Assembly: GCF_001557215.1 (NCBI RefSeq)
Contig: NZ_LSJM01000111.1
Span: 32,157 to 96,156 of the forward strand
Reading direction: 5' to 3'
Length of the DNA stretch: 64,000 bases
DNA from: Sphingomonas sp. CCH9-E2
Lineage (GTDB): Bacteria > Pseudomonadota > Alphaproteobacteria > Sphingomonadales > Sphingomonadaceae
The position numbers and the translations under genes were made by a program. Below the pieces are notes generated by a model. That model searched no databases. It had not been told where the DNA came from and worked only from the letters and a program-made list of their open reading frames with translations. This document shows, piece after piece, positions 1-8,806 of this stretch (within the stretch, counting starts at the first letter, position 1; every line of letters starts with the position of its first letter).

Positions 1-2096
1 ATCCGACCGAAGTTCAGATCGGCGCCGGCCGTCGCGGTCCAGCGTGATGCGAACGGCAGATCGTTTCCGCCGATGTTGACGCCACTGAGGAACTGGTTGG
101 CCGCATATTCGCTGTCCAGGAACCCGGCCGAGCCGCGGATCGTCAACGCCCGAACCGGACGCGCAAGCAACTCCAGTTCGGCACCCGTAACCTTGGCGTC
201 GAGGCTGCGCAGGAAGCCGACGGCGCCGACGATCTCGGAAACCTGCTGGTTGTCGTACTTGTAGTGGAACACGGCGCCGTTGAGCTGCAACCGGTCGTCG
301 AAAAAGCGCGTCTTGAAGCCGGCTTCATAGGCGTCCAGCTTCTCCGGCTCCAGATAATAAACCTGCGCTGCATCAAGATAGGCGAAGCCGTTATAGGCAC
401 CGGAGCGATAGCCGCGGCTGAAGCTCACATAGGTGCGGATGTCGTCGGTCCATTTGTAGTTCAGGATCGCACGACCCGACAGGTTGCTGTTCTTGTTGCG
501 CAGCGTGAAGGGTGTGTAGAGCGGGAACAGCAGCGTTCCGGGAATATCGCTATAGGCGTTTGAGAAGGCGTTCTCGAACGCGAGCTTATCGTGCGTATAG
601 CGCAAGCCGATCGTCAGATCGAGCCGGTCGGTAACGCCATAGGTGCCCTCACCATAGACCGCATAGGACTCGCGACGCTGGAAATAGCCATATCGTGTGT
701 TGAGCGAAGTCGGCGGGGCGGCCGGATTGACGAGGCCGCCGGGATTGAAGGTCGCCGGGCTGGTGGCATCCGGCAGCACGTTGAAAGCGCGCACGTCATT
801 GACCGAATCCGACGTGTCCTTGCCGTAATAGGCGCCAAGCAGGAGCTTGAACGCGCCGGTTTCCAAGTTCAGGCGAAAATCCTGGCTGAAGTCGGTCGAG
901 TCCGAACGATAATTCGGGGTGAAAATATCGAGCGGCGTGCCGTCATTATCGGTCAGCAGATCGAATTTCGACTCGGTATAACCTGTCACCGAGGTCAGAC
1001 CGACACTGCCCAAGTCTAGGTTGATCGAGACCGAACCACCAACGGTGCGCGTGTAGAATTTACCGCCATGATCGAGGCTGTACTCGTCATAGTCCAGCCC
1101 GGCAGCTTCACGGCCGTAACCAAAAGCGTTCGTACCGGGAAGCGTGCCGGTCAGGCCACGTGCAAAGATCGGAGAGCCAATCGGATCGTCTTCGGCGAAG
1201 TACGCCTTGAGCACGATATCCAGCGTTTCGGTCGGCTTGAAACGCAACGTGCCGCGCATCCCGAAATTATCCGATGTCGCATAACGATCGTTATCAAGGA
1301 CGTTACCGCTCGGATTCACTTCCTTCCAGAAGCCATCGCCGGTTGCCCGCGTTGCGGCAATACGGATGCCCAGCTTGTCTTCGATCGGGGTAACTTCGAC
1401 CGCCGCCTCGGCGGTGAAGCGGTCGTAATTGCCATAACCGACCGTCAGATAACCGTTGCCGCCGGCATTCAGCCTGGGCTGTCGGGTATACATGCTGACG
1501 GCGCCGCCCGTGGTGTTACGGCCGAACAGCGTCCCTTGCGGCCCGCGCAGCACCTCGACGCGCTCGAGATCATAGAGCTGCAGACCATGCGTGAAGCGGA
1601 ACGCCTGGTAAACTTCATCGACATAGACGCCGATGGGCGAGGCAGTGTTGCTGTTGTACTCGTTCGCCACGCCCACGCCGCGCAAGCTGAAATTGGGCTG
1701 GGTATCGCCATATTGCGAGTTGACCTTGAGGTTCGGCACCACGACAGCCAAGTCCGTGGTCTGCGCCACGCCGCGCGAGGCCAGCTGCTCGCTGTTGATC
1801 GCCGAGACGCTGAGCGGAACATCCTGAAGATTTTCGGCGCGGCGCGTCGCGGTGACGATGATCTCGCCTATGCCGCCCGAATCTTGGCGCGGCTCGTCGG
1901 CCGGCCGCGAAGGATTGGTGACCTGTGGCGCGCTTTGCACGGGCTGATTGAGCGGCTGCTGCGGATCACCGACCTGAGTTGGCGGCGCCGCGCCTGATTG
2001 CGCCCAGGCCGAGGTGCTGATCACGCTGGCGGCAGTCGCCAGCAAGAGCCTTGCCACATGCCGCTGGGTCATCGCCCGAACACGCCGTTCGCTCAC
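1..2096 (-). CDS. TonB-dependent receptor (partial, C-terminus off the left edge)
   Basis: Outer-membrane active transporter for a scarce substrate. The minus frame is open from a GTG at 2096, preceded by GGGAG about six bases upstream, to base 1, giving roughly 698 residues. An N-terminal signal peptide ends in AWA/QS near residue 33. A TonB-box-like EIIVTATRR follows, then a plug with VEVLRGPQGTLFGRNTTGG and barrel strands such as TVGYGNYDRF and YVSFSRGYRSGAYNGF. The final strands lie outside the window. The promoter region holds TCGTGGAA repeats shared with the ligase and monooxygenase operons, so it probably imports the substrate of that cluster. The substrate cannot be assigned. Confidence 0.93.
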   Translation of the reverse strand, partial: MSERRVRAMTQRHVARLLLATAASVISTSAWAQSGAAPPTQVGDPQQPLNQPVQSAPQVTNPSRPADEPRQDSGGIGEIIVTATRRAENLQDVPLSVSAINSEQLASRGVAQTTDLAVVVPNLKVNSQYGDTQPNFSLRGVGVANEYNSNTASPIGVYVDEVYQAFRFTHGLQLYDLERVEVLRGPQGTLFGRNTTGGAVSMYTRQPRLNAGGNGYLTVGYGNYDRFTAEAAVEVTPIEDKLGIRIAATRATGDGFWKEVNPSGNVLDNDRYATSDNFGMRGTLRFKPTETLDIVLKAYFAEDDPIGSPIFARGLTGTLPGTNAFGYGREAAGLDYDEYSLDHGGKFYTRTVGGSVSINLDLGSVGLTSVTGYTESKFDLLTDNDGTPLDIFTPNYRSDSTDFSQDFRLNLETGAFKLLLGAYYGKDTSDSVNDVRAFNVLPDATSPATFNPGGLVNPAAPPTSLNTRYGYFQRRESYAVYGEGTYGVTDRLDLTIGLRYTHDKLAFENAFSNAYSDIPGTLLFPLYTPFTLRNKNSNLSGRAILNYKWTDDIRTYVSFSRGYRSGAYNGFAYLDAAQVYYLEPEKLDAYEAGFKTRFFDDRLQLNGAVFHYKYDNQQVSEIVGAVGFLRSLDAKVTGAELELLARPVRALTIRGSAGFLDSEYAANQFLSGVNIGGNDLPFASRWTATAGADLNFGR

Positions 2097-2165
2097 GTCA
2101 CTCTCCCATCGATTTTTATCGCTGTGGGATGAAGCCTATCGCGCCCCGCGCCGCTGTCAACAGTC

Positions 2166-2199
2166 TCGTGGAATTATTTTTCTACGTAATCGTGGAAAA
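2166..2199. promoter_or_regulatory. TCGTGGAA operator-like repeats upstream of the TonB receptor
   Basis: TCGTGGAATT (2166-2175), the inverted variant TTTTCTACGT (2178-2187) and TCGTGGAAAA (2190-2199) lie 70-100 bases upstream of the receptor start. The first two form an imperfect palindrome. The same decamer occurs twice in the 5.4-5.8 kb divergent promoter region. Inferred binding site of the TetR protein encoded at 2251-2910. Confidence 0.45.
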
Positions 2200-2250
2200 T
2201 GCAGCCAACATGTCACAGCCGCCTGCTTGAGCGGCTGTTACTGCGTGCCA

Positions 2251-2910
2251 TCATGGTGAGTAGGGCGACTCCAGGCCCGAGATGACAAGCTCGGCAAACG
2301 TTTTGCCGATCTCTTCGGCAGGTTCGGACCGGTCGGGCCGAAACCATCGGTGCGACCAGTTGAGCATGCCCAGGATACCGGCAGCGACCGTCCGAGGAGA
2401 CCCGATCCTGCGGAACCCACCATCGGCATAGCCCTGCTCGACGATAGTGATGAAACAGCGCTCGATGCTGCGGTTGAGCTGCCGCATGTGATCCGACCAT
2501 TCGGAGCGCTTGCCGCTCACACTGGTCAGATCCTCCTTCACATAGATGTAGAGCAGCGGATAATTCTCAGCATATGAGACCATCAGCGCCGAGACCAGGT
2601 CGCGCAGCTTTCGGGCGGGACTGATCGAACTCTCCGCGATCCGCCTGGCCAGTGCCTCATTCTCTTCCAGAACGGTTCGGACGATCTCGTCGAACACATC
2701 TTCCTTTGAGGAGAAATAGTAATAGATCGATGCGCGATCGATCCCGAGATCGGCAGCGATCGCGCTCAGACTCGCCTTGGCATAGCCCAGGCGATGGAAC
2801 ACATGGACCGCCGCCTCGGTAATCTCCTGACGCCGGTTCTGATAAGATGCAGTGGAGTCGTCCTTTGCCGCCTTGCGTCGCCGGGCAATAACCGACTTTC
2901 CCTTATCCAA
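2251..2910 (-). CDS. TetR/AcrR family transcriptional regulator
   Basis: Probable local repressor. The N-terminal TetR HTH is clear: residues about 25-70 contain EITEAAVHVFHRLGYAKASL, then IAADLGIDRASIYYYFSSKED, followed by a helical ligand-binding domain with a C-terminal TetR_C-like segment. No ATG fits. I chose a TTG at 2910 because GGAGG lies five bases upstream (219 aa). A second TTG at 2931 would add seven residues. It is the last gene of the minus operon ligase-SDR-TetR, so it is likely autoregulated together with that operon. TCGTGGAA motifs upstream of the TonB receptor and in the 5.4-5.8 kb divergent promoter are candidate operators. The effector is unknown, probably an acyl-CoA. 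Confidence 0.85.
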   Translation of the reverse strand: MDKGKSVIARRRKAAKDDSTASYQNRRQEITEAAVHVFHRLGYAKASLSAIAADLGIDRASIYYYFSSKEDVFDEIVRTVLEENEALARRIAESSISPARKLRDLVSALMVSYAENYPLLYIYVKEDLTSVSGKRSEWSDHMRQLNRSIERCFITIVEQGYADGGFRRIGSPRTVAAGILGMLNWSHRWFRPDRSEPAEEIGKTFAELVISGLESPYSP

Positions 2911-2974
2911 TAGGTCCTCCGATTGATCCAACCCGCCTCGCCTCCATGCGACTTAGCTGGCGGAAGCCGCCTTG

Positions 2975-3748
2975 TCAGCCGCGTGGTGCACCGGCAACGT
3001 AGAGCGTCTGGCCGGTGGTGAAGGACGAGCGCGGATCGGCGAAGTAGCTGACCGCGTTGGCGATATCGTCCGGCATGCCGGGCCGACCGACGCGGATGTC
3101 CTTCATCATCTCCGCGATCAACGCTTCCATCGTCATGTTCATGCGCTCCGCGACCGCGCGGGTCATGTCGGTCACGACGAAGCCGGGTGCGACCGCGTTG
3201 ACCGTTACGCCAAACGCGCCGAGTTCGATGGCCAGCGTGCGAGTCAGCCCTAGGACACCGGCCTTGGCGGCCGAATAGTTGGTCTCGCCGAACACGCCCA
3301 ACGCGGCGATGCTCGACAGGTTGACGATCCGACCCCACCGCGCGGCTTTCATCGCCGGCAGCACTTCGCGGCTCATCAGGAATGCCGCGGTCAGGTTGAC
3401 GTCGATGACCGTGGTCCAGTCGTCGAGGGTCAGCTTGCCCAGCGTCTTGTCCCGCAGAATGCCGGCATTGTTGACCAGGATCAGCGGGGGTCCAAGATCG
3501 GCTGCGACTCGCGCGACAGCCTCGGCAACCGCCGTCTCGTCAGCGACGTTCGCCGCGACCGCGATCGCCCGCCGCCCCCGTGCCTGAACCTCGGCGACGG
3601 TGCCGCCGCAGGCTTCGGCGTTGAGATCGAGAACGGCGACATCGCAGCCATCCTCTGCCAGCCGCAGGGCGATGGCGGCACCAATGCCGCGCGCCGCGCC
3701 CGTGACGACAGCGACACGCCGTTCGGGGATTGCTGATAGTTCGCTCAT
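2975..3748 (-). CDS. FabG-like short-chain dehydrogenase/reductase
   Basis: Classical SDR of 257 aa, NAD(P)-dependent, probably oxidising a hydroxyacyl-CoA or ring hydroxyl. It shows the cofactor motif TGAARGIG (residues 16-23), NNAG (93-96), catalytic Ser145, Tyr158 and Lys162 (YSAAK), and the VNAVAPGFVVTDM segment after the active site. The start overlaps the stop of the upstream ligase gene (ATGA), indicating translational coupling. The family is FabG/3-oxoacyl reductase-like, but the setting beside an acyl-CoA ligase argues for catabolism, not fatty acid synthesis. Substrate specificity cannot be read from the sequence. Confidence 0.9.
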   Translation of the reverse strand: MSELSAIPERRVAVVTGAARGIGAAIALRLAEDGCDVAVLDLNAEACGGTVAEVQARGRRAIAVAANVADETAVAEAVARVAADLGPPLILVNNAGILRDKTLGKLTLDDWTTVIDVNLTAAFLMSREVLPAMKAARWGRIVNLSSIAALGVFGETNYSAAKAGVLGLTRTLAIELGAFGVTVNAVAPGFVVTDMTRAVAERMNMTMEALIAEMMKDIRVGRPGMPDDIANAVSYFADPRSSFTTGQTLYVAGAPRG

Positions 3749-5436
3749 GCCAAGTCCAACATTTGCATCGCGCGCTCGCTCAACATGAACTTGCGCGCCC
3801 GCCCGGAGGCGGTGGTGGGGATTTCGCTTTCGGGCACGACGAGGAAATGCTGCGGCACCTTGTAGCGCGCGACCTGTCCCGCGACTCGATCATGCAGGGT
3901 CGCAGCGTCGAGCCTGGCATTCTGGGCGGCGACGACGAACGCCACGCCCACCTCGCCCATGCGCTCGTCGGGGATCGGCACGACATGCGCTTGCAGGATG
4001 TCGGCGTGCTGCGTCAACAGGTCCTCGACCTCGGTCGGCATTACCAGCTCACCGCCGCAGCGATAGGATTCCTTGGTGCGGCCGACCAAGGTGAGATAGC
4101 CCGCTTCATCGATCTGGCCGAGATCGCCGGTGCGCAGCCAGCCATCGGGCGTAAACGCCGCCGCCGTTGCCTCCGGCTTTTTGTAATAGCCCGCCGTCAC
4201 GCCCGGTCCGCGCGCAACAAGCTCACCCGTCTGCCCGGTATCGACGTCCTTCAAAGTTTCAGGATCGATCACTCTATAATCGATCAGCCTGCCAGCCAGC
4301 GCCGGGTCGCCGACCATGCCGACGTCGCGGAACCGGCCGTTCGAAGTCGATACGCGTTCCAGCGGGTCCTCCGGACGGGTCATCATCGCGGTCGCCGTCG
4401 TCTCGGTCATGCCATAGCCGGTGTTGATCTCGCTGACGCCCAGCTCGTCGATAATCGCCTGCCAGATACGCGGTGGCGCGCACCCGCCCGAGGCAAACGC
4501 GAAATACAATGTTGAAAGGTCGTACCGCCGCTGCTCTGCGGCATCCAGCACGGCCAGCGTCATGGTCGGGATCAGCAGGGCGTCGGTCGCACGATGCCGT
4601 TCGACGGCTGCCAGCGTATCGTGCGGATCGAAGCGCAACTGGGGGATGATCGCGCCACCCACCCACGGCACGGCCAGCAGCCCCTCCACATAGCCGAATA
4701 CATGATACATCGGCAGCGAAAAGACGATGCTGTGCCCTTGTTCCAATGCGCGGGAATAGGCGGCGCCATAGGCGGTGCGCGTCACCATGTCGTGCGTGAG
4801 CATGACGCCCTTGGGCGAGCCCGTCGTGCCGGACGTGTAGATGATGTCGCAGAGGTCGCCGGGATCGACCGTCGGCGCGACGAACGGATCCGACGATGCC
4901 AGTTGCTCGAAGGGGCAGGCCCCAGCGCGAATTGCCGCCTCCCCGGTATCGAATACGATGACCTCGCGCAGCATGGGCAACGCCGCACCGCCACCATGCT
5001 GCGCCCAGCCCGGCGCAATCTCGTCCAGCGCCGCTTGATAGTCGTTGCCGCGAAAGCTGGTCATCGTCACGAGCAGCCTGGAATCGGACTGCTCGAGCAG
5101 GTAGCGCAACTCGTCCTTACGGTTGAGCATATTGATCGGCACCGCCACCGCTCCAACACGTGAAACGGCGAATTTAAGCGCCACGAATTCCGGATAGTTG
5201 GCCAGGATGATCGCCACCTTGTCGTCGCGTCCCACGCCCCGCGCGGCCAGGCCCGCCGCCAACTGCTGCGACCATGACTGGATATCGCCATAGGTCCAGC
5301 TGCGCTCGTCCGTCACGACGAAGGCCGCGTCGCGATAACGATCGGCGGCCCAATCGAGCATGTCGTGCAGCGTCATCGCACGCCACGCAGGCATGGCGCT
5401 TAAAAGGTCCGCGCGCCGCTCGACGATCGACTTCAT
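3745..5436 (-). CDS. Acyl-CoA synthetase (AMP-forming), class I adenylate-forming ligase
   Basis: Activates a carboxylic acid to its CoA thioester with ATP. Start ATG 5436 with GGGAGG eight bases upstream (563 aa). It carries the P-loop YTSGTTGSPKGVMLTH, the GYGMTETTA motif and the hinge GWLRTGDLGQIDEAGYL. Two oddities occur: the usual IIRGGENV-type segment reads SYRCGGELV, and the C-terminal catalytic lysine of the SGK motif is Arg (TASGRARKFML), with a Lys three residues later. It may thus be a divergent ligase or prefer the thioester-forming half reaction. It is first in the operon with the SDR and TetR, divergent from the BVMO operon, so it probably loads the substrate into that pathway. 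Confidence 0.9.
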   Translation of the reverse strand: MKSIVERRADLLSAMPAWRAMTLHDMLDWAADRYRDAAFVVTDERSWTYGDIQSWSQQLAAGLAARGVGRDDKVAIILANYPEFVALKFAVSRVGAVAVPINMLNRKDELRYLLEQSDSRLLVTMTSFRGNDYQAALDEIAPGWAQHGGGAALPMLREVIVFDTGEAAIRAGACPFEQLASSDPFVAPTVDPGDLCDIIYTSGTTGSPKGVMLTHDMVTRTAYGAAYSRALEQGHSIVFSLPMYHVFGYVEGLLAVPWVGGAIIPQLRFDPHDTLAAVERHRATDALLIPTMTLAVLDAAEQRRYDLSTLYFAFASGGCAPPRIWQAIIDELGVSEINTGYGMTETTATAMMTRPEDPLERVSTSNGRFRDVGMVGDPALAGRLIDYRVIDPETLKDVDTGQTGELVARGPGVTAGYYKKPEATAAAFTPDGWLRTGDLGQIDEAGYLTLVGRTKESYRCGGELVMPTEVEDLLTQHADILQAHVVPIPDERMGEVGVAFVVAAQNARLDAATLHDRVAGQVARYKVPQHFLVVPESEIPTTASGRARKFMLSERAMQMLDLA

Positions 5437-5602
5437 CGCCTGCCCTCCCACCGGATCGCCGGTGCACTGCATTCGGGGGCGAGCCATGCGCCGCAAACCA
5501 AGCTCACTGATCCTCTCCTCGTCGATTGAAACGGCGATGGCGCTCGAAATACGATGCCTGTTGCCAAAGGCTATGCCTAAACGCGAGGGGTCGTCAATGG
5601 TA

Positions 5603-5612
5603 TCGTGGAAAA
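5603..5612 (+). promoter_or_regulatory. TCGTGGAAAA operator-like site
   Basis: Exact copy of the decamer at 2190-2199. It lies in the divergent promoter region on the ligase side. Inferred TetR half site. Confidence 0.4.
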
Positions 5613-5727
5613 CGCCGACGGTTCTTGATCACGACCGCCATCAGCGAGACATTGATCGTCGCATTGTCAGATAGCCCAGGCTAGGTAAGATACTGATATT
5701 GCTTGCCAATACAAACGGAACCCACTT

Positions 5728-5737
5728 TTTTCCACGA
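5728..5737 (-). promoter_or_regulatory. TCGTGGAAAA operator-like site (inverted)
   Basis: TTTTCCACGA, the reverse complement of the decamer at 5603-5612. It sits 60 bases upstream of the monooxygenase start, where a repressor could block transcription. Inferred, not demonstrated. Confidence 0.4.
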
Positions 5738-5796
5738 ATGTGTTGACGATCAAGCGACTCCTGTGACACATCTTGCTCACAGGAGAGGAATGACGA

Positions 5797-7413
5797 ATGG
5801 ACACGAGTGTCGATGTCGTGGTCATCGGCGCTGGCTTTGCCGGCCTGCGCGCGCTGCACACATTTCGGTCAATGGGCCTCAAGGTCGCGGTCCTTGAGGC
5901 AGCCGACGATGTCGGTGGCGTATGGTACGCCAATCAATATCCGGGTGCGCGGTGCGACGTGGAAAGCTTCGACTATTCCTACCGCTTCTCGCCCGAGCTG
6001 GAGCTGGAATGGCGCTGGTCCGAACGCTATGCGACACAGCCCGAAATCCTGCGCTATATCCAACATGTCGTCGAGCGGTTCGACCTGCGCCGCGACATCC
6101 ACTTCAACACGCGCATGGCATCGGCGCACTATGACGAGGGCGCGGCGCGCTGGCTCGTGACGGCCGAGGACGGCCGGCGCTGGAGCGCCGCGCGGTTCGT
6201 CCTGGCGGTGGGACAGCTCTCGACGCCGAAGGACACCGTCTATCCCGGTCAGGTCACGTTCCAGGGCCGGGTGATCTACAGCGCGCAGTGGCCGAAGGAG
6301 CCGGTCGATCTGGCGGGCAAGCGCGTCGCGATCATCGGCACGGGTTCATCGGGCGTCCAGATGACGCCGGTCATCGCGCAGCAGGCAGCGCAACTCACCG
6401 TGTTCCAGCGGACGGCCAATTACTCGATTCCCGCTGCCAATGCACCGGTGTCCGATGCCGAGGATGCTGCGGTGAAGGCGAGCTATGGCGAGCGCCGCGA
6501 GGCCGCCCGCAATTCGCCCAGCGGTTTGGGTTTCGTGCCGGACACCCGGTCGGCGACCGAGGTGCCCGAGGCGGAGCGCGAGGCGGCGTTCGAGGCGGCT
6601 TGGAACCGACTCGGCTTCGGCTTCGCGCTCACGTTCAAGGACCTGCTGCTTGACGAGGCGTCCAACAAGACCGCGTCGGACTTCATCAAACGCAAGATCG
6701 CCGAACAGGTCACCGATCCCGTCCTGCGCGACAAGCTGACGCCCAAGGACTTTCCGTTCGGAACGCGGCGGCCATCGGTCGACAGCGGCTATTTCACGAC
6801 CTTCAACCGCGACAATGTGCGGCTGGTCGACATCAGCGAAACCCCGATCGAGCGCTTCACGGCGTCAGGCATCCAGACCAGCGCCGAGGAAATCCCGTTC
6901 GACGTCATCATCTATGCAACGGGGTTCGACGCCTTCACCGGCTCGCTGCTCAAGCCCGAGATCGTCGGACGCGGCGGCCAGTCGCTGCGTGAGAAATGGT
7001 CGGCCGGGCCGGTCAGCCATCTGGGGATCGGCGTCCACGGCTTCCCCAACATGTTCGTGGTGGTGGGACCAGGCAGCCCCTCGCTGCTGAGCAACGTATT
7101 GCTGTCGAGCGAGGAGCAAATCGACTGGCTGGCCGATCTGTTCCGCCATGCCGCCGACCACGACATCGACGAGATCGAAGTCACGGCGACAGCCGAGCGC
7201 GACTGGGTCGCCCATCTGAACGAGCGCGCGCAGGAAACGCTCTACGTCAAGACCCCATCCTATTATCTGGGCGCGGAGATGCCCGGCAAGCCGCGCGTAT
7301 TCATGCCCTATTCGGGCGGGGTGCGCGGCTACCGCCGGATTCTCGAACGCACCGCGGCCAACGGCTATGAAGGGTTCGTGCTTCGTCGGCGGCTTGACCG
7401 TGCCGTCGCCTGA
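5797..7413 (+). CDS. Flavin-containing Baeyer-Villiger-type monooxygenase
   Basis: 538-aa class B flavoprotein monooxygenase of the cyclohexanone-monooxygenase type, expected to insert oxygen next to a ketone using NADPH, O2 and FAD. The FAD Rossmann motif is GAGFAG (11-16), followed by GGVWYANQYPGARCD (40-54). The NADPH motif GTGSSG lies near residue 182. The BVMO fingerprint FxGxxxHxxxWP is present at 155-166 as FQGRVIYSAQWP, but its central His is Tyr161. A strong GGAGAGG ribosome site precedes ATG 5797. It is the first gene of an eight-gene operon, followed directly by an esterase that could open the resulting ester or lactone. The Tyr substitution leaves some doubt about true Baeyer-Villiger activity versus an N/S-oxidase-like reaction. 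Confidence 0.88.
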   Translation: MDTSVDVVVIGAGFAGLRALHTFRSMGLKVAVLEAADDVGGVWYANQYPGARCDVESFDYSYRFSPELELEWRWSERYATQPEILRYIQHVVERFDLRRDIHFNTRMASAHYDEGAARWLVTAEDGRRWSAARFVLAVGQLSTPKDTVYPGQVTFQGRVIYSAQWPKEPVDLAGKRVAIIGTGSSGVQMTPVIAQQAAQLTVFQRTANYSIPAANAPVSDAEDAAVKASYGERREAARNSPSGLGFVPDTRSATEVPEAEREAAFEAAWNRLGFGFALTFKDLLLDEASNKTASDFIKRKIAEQVTDPVLRDKLTPKDFPFGTRRPSVDSGYFTTFNRDNVRLVDISETPIERFTASGIQTSAEEIPFDVIIYATGFDAFTGSLLKPEIVGRGGQSLREKWSAGPVSHLGIGVHGFPNMFVVVGPGSPSLLSNVLLSSEEQIDWLADLFRHAADHDIDEIEVTATAERDWVAHLNERAQETLYVKTPSYYLGAEMPGKPRVFMPYSGGVRGYRRILERTAANGYEGFVLRRRLDRAVA

Positions 7414-8380
7414 AACCATCCCGCACGGCGATCATGCCGAGTCGGCGGTCGATCCCGCTTTCGCCGCGCTGCTGGCGGATTCCCGCACGGCGTTGCGGGC
7501 GCCGACCCCCGGTCTGCCGATCGAGGTGATGCGCGCCGCCGCGAACAAGTTTATGGCGCGGGCACAGGGCCCGCAGGATGTTGCCGTCGAAGATCGCACG
7601 GCGACTGGGCGCGCTGGAAGCATCGCGACGCGACTGTACCGCCCGGCCGGGGCGGATGCCGCCATCCTGCCGGTCACGCTGTTCGTGCATGGCGGCGGCT
7701 TCGTGCTGGGCAGTCTGGACAGCCATGACGCGACGTGCCGCGCGCTGTGCGTCGCGACGGGAATGGCGATCGTCGCGCTCGACTACCGGCTCGCGCCCGA
7801 ACACCCATTTCCGGCGGCGCTCGACGATGTAGCGGACGTGCTCGCCTGGATCGGGATGCAGGCCGCCGCGTTGCGGGTCGATGCCGGCCGCATCGCGCTC
7901 GCCGGCGACAGCGCGGGCGCGCAACTCGTGCTCGCCACGCTGGTGCAGCGCTCCGACATCGCCGACACGGTTGGTCACGCGGCACTGCTCTACCCGCTGC
8001 TTGACCCGTCCGCCGCGGCACCGTCGCAGCGCGAGTATGGGGACGGTTATATGCTCACGCGACCGTTCATTGACTACGCCTGGTCATCCTACGGCGCCGC
8101 GCGGCTGGACGAGGCGAGCGACTATCTACGGCTGGGCGACGATGCGCTGGCCGGCCTGCCGCCGATGACCTTCGTCCTGGCGGGGTGCGATCCTTTGCGC
8201 GACGAAGGCGAAGCAATGGCGCGGCGCCTGCAACAGGCCGGCGTCGAGGTTCAAGTGCATCGGTTCGACGGCATGATCCATGGCTTTGCCGGCCTGCCGC
8301 AGTTCACGCCCCGCGCCGGCGAAGCGATCGAACTGATCGGCAGCCAGCTGGCGGGCGCCATGCGGCGTGCTGCGGCATGA
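7400..8380 (+). CDS. Alpha/beta hydrolase, hormone-sensitive-lipase family esterase/lactonase
   Basis: Serine esterase of about 326 aa. HGGGF forms the oxyanion hole, GDSAG carries the nucleophile Ser, and CDPLRDEG and DGMIHGF supply the acid and His of the triad. The start is uncertain: GTG 7400, overlapping the monooxygenase stop by 14 bases, is preferred, while ATG 7367 would add 11 residues and overlap more. The tight coupling to a BVMO is the classic arrangement for opening a lactone or ester made from a ketone. HSL-family enzymes also hydrolyse many acyl esters, so the lactonase role is inference. Confidence 0.87.
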   Translation: MPSPETIPHGDHAESAVDPAFAALLADSRTALRAPTPGLPIEVMRAAANKFMARAQGPQDVAVEDRTATGRAGSIATRLYRPAGADAAILPVTLFVHGGGFVLGSLDSHDATCRALCVATGMAIVALDYRLAPEHPFPAALDDVADVLAWIGMQAAALRVDAGRIALAGDSAGAQLVLATLVQRSDIADTVGHAALLYPLLDPSAAAPSQREYGDGYMLTRPFIDYAWSSYGAARLDEASDYLRLGDDALAGLPPMTFVLAGCDPLRDEGEAMARRLQQAGVEVQVHRFDGMIHGFAGLPQFTPRAGEAIELIGSQLAGAMRRAAA

Positions 8381-8477
8381 TCGCCGGCCGTCCCGGTGGG
8401 CTGCGCCGTGCCGCCGACGTATATCGATCGGCCGACGGTCCTTCCCTTCATTCAACCGCACAGCATTGGATCGCGAC

Positions 8478-8765
8478 ATGGCAGCCTATCTGATTTTCAC
8501 CCGGATCAGGACCACCGACAGCGCGGCGATGGAGCAATATACCAGCCTCGCGCGTGCCTCGCTCGCGTCACAGCCGGTGACCCCGCTGGTCGCCTATGGC
8601 GAACAGCAGATACTGGAGGGCGATGCGCATGAGGGGATGGTGGTGATGTCGTTCCCCGATCGCGAGACGGCGCTCGGCTGGTACAACAGCCCGGCCTATG
8701 TCGAGGCGAGAAGCCACCGGCTGCGCGGCGCGCAATATCAGGTGACGCTGGTGCAGGGCGTCTGA
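8478..8765 (+). CDS. DUF1330-type small dimeric alpha/beta-barrel protein
   Basis: Protein of 95 aa with the DUF1330/ferredoxin-like-fold pattern: an N-terminal YLIFTRIRTTD strand, a central VVMSFPDRETALGWYNSPAY segment, and a C-terminal strand ending QYQVTLVQG. Members often sit in catabolic operons, and their reaction is generally unknown. It lies 97 bases after the esterase and 41 before the first MaoC gene, in the same direction. A role as a small isomerase, decarboxylase-like or binding protein is possible but unsupported. Confidence 0.75.
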   Translation: MAAYLIFTRIRTTDSAAMEQYTSLARASLASQPVTPLVAYGEQQILEGDAHEGMVVMSFPDRETALGWYNSPAYVEARSHRLRGAQYQVTLVQGV

Positions 8766-8806
8766 GCGGCGTTCAGATCAGATATGGCAATGCGAGAGGA
8801 AGATTG

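Larger units (their letters stand above)
5437..5796. promoter_or_regulatory. Divergent promoter region between the ligase and BVMO operons
   Basis: 360-base intergenic region with no credible gene. It must hold both the leftward promoter of ligase-SDR-TetR and the rightward promoter of the BVMO operon. It contains TCGTGGAAAA at 5603-5612 and, inverted, TTTTCCACGA at 5728-5737. Local base composition between about 5680 and 5770 is AT-richer than the flanks, as expected for a promoter. No exact -35/-10 assignment is made. Confidence 0.6.

Noticed and set aside
264..1997. Three long plus-strand open frames of 99, 142 and 309 codons.
   Set aside because: They are antisense to the TonB receptor, whose minus frame has signal peptide, plug and barrel motifs. 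The plus translations show no family and are produced by GC-rich codon bias.
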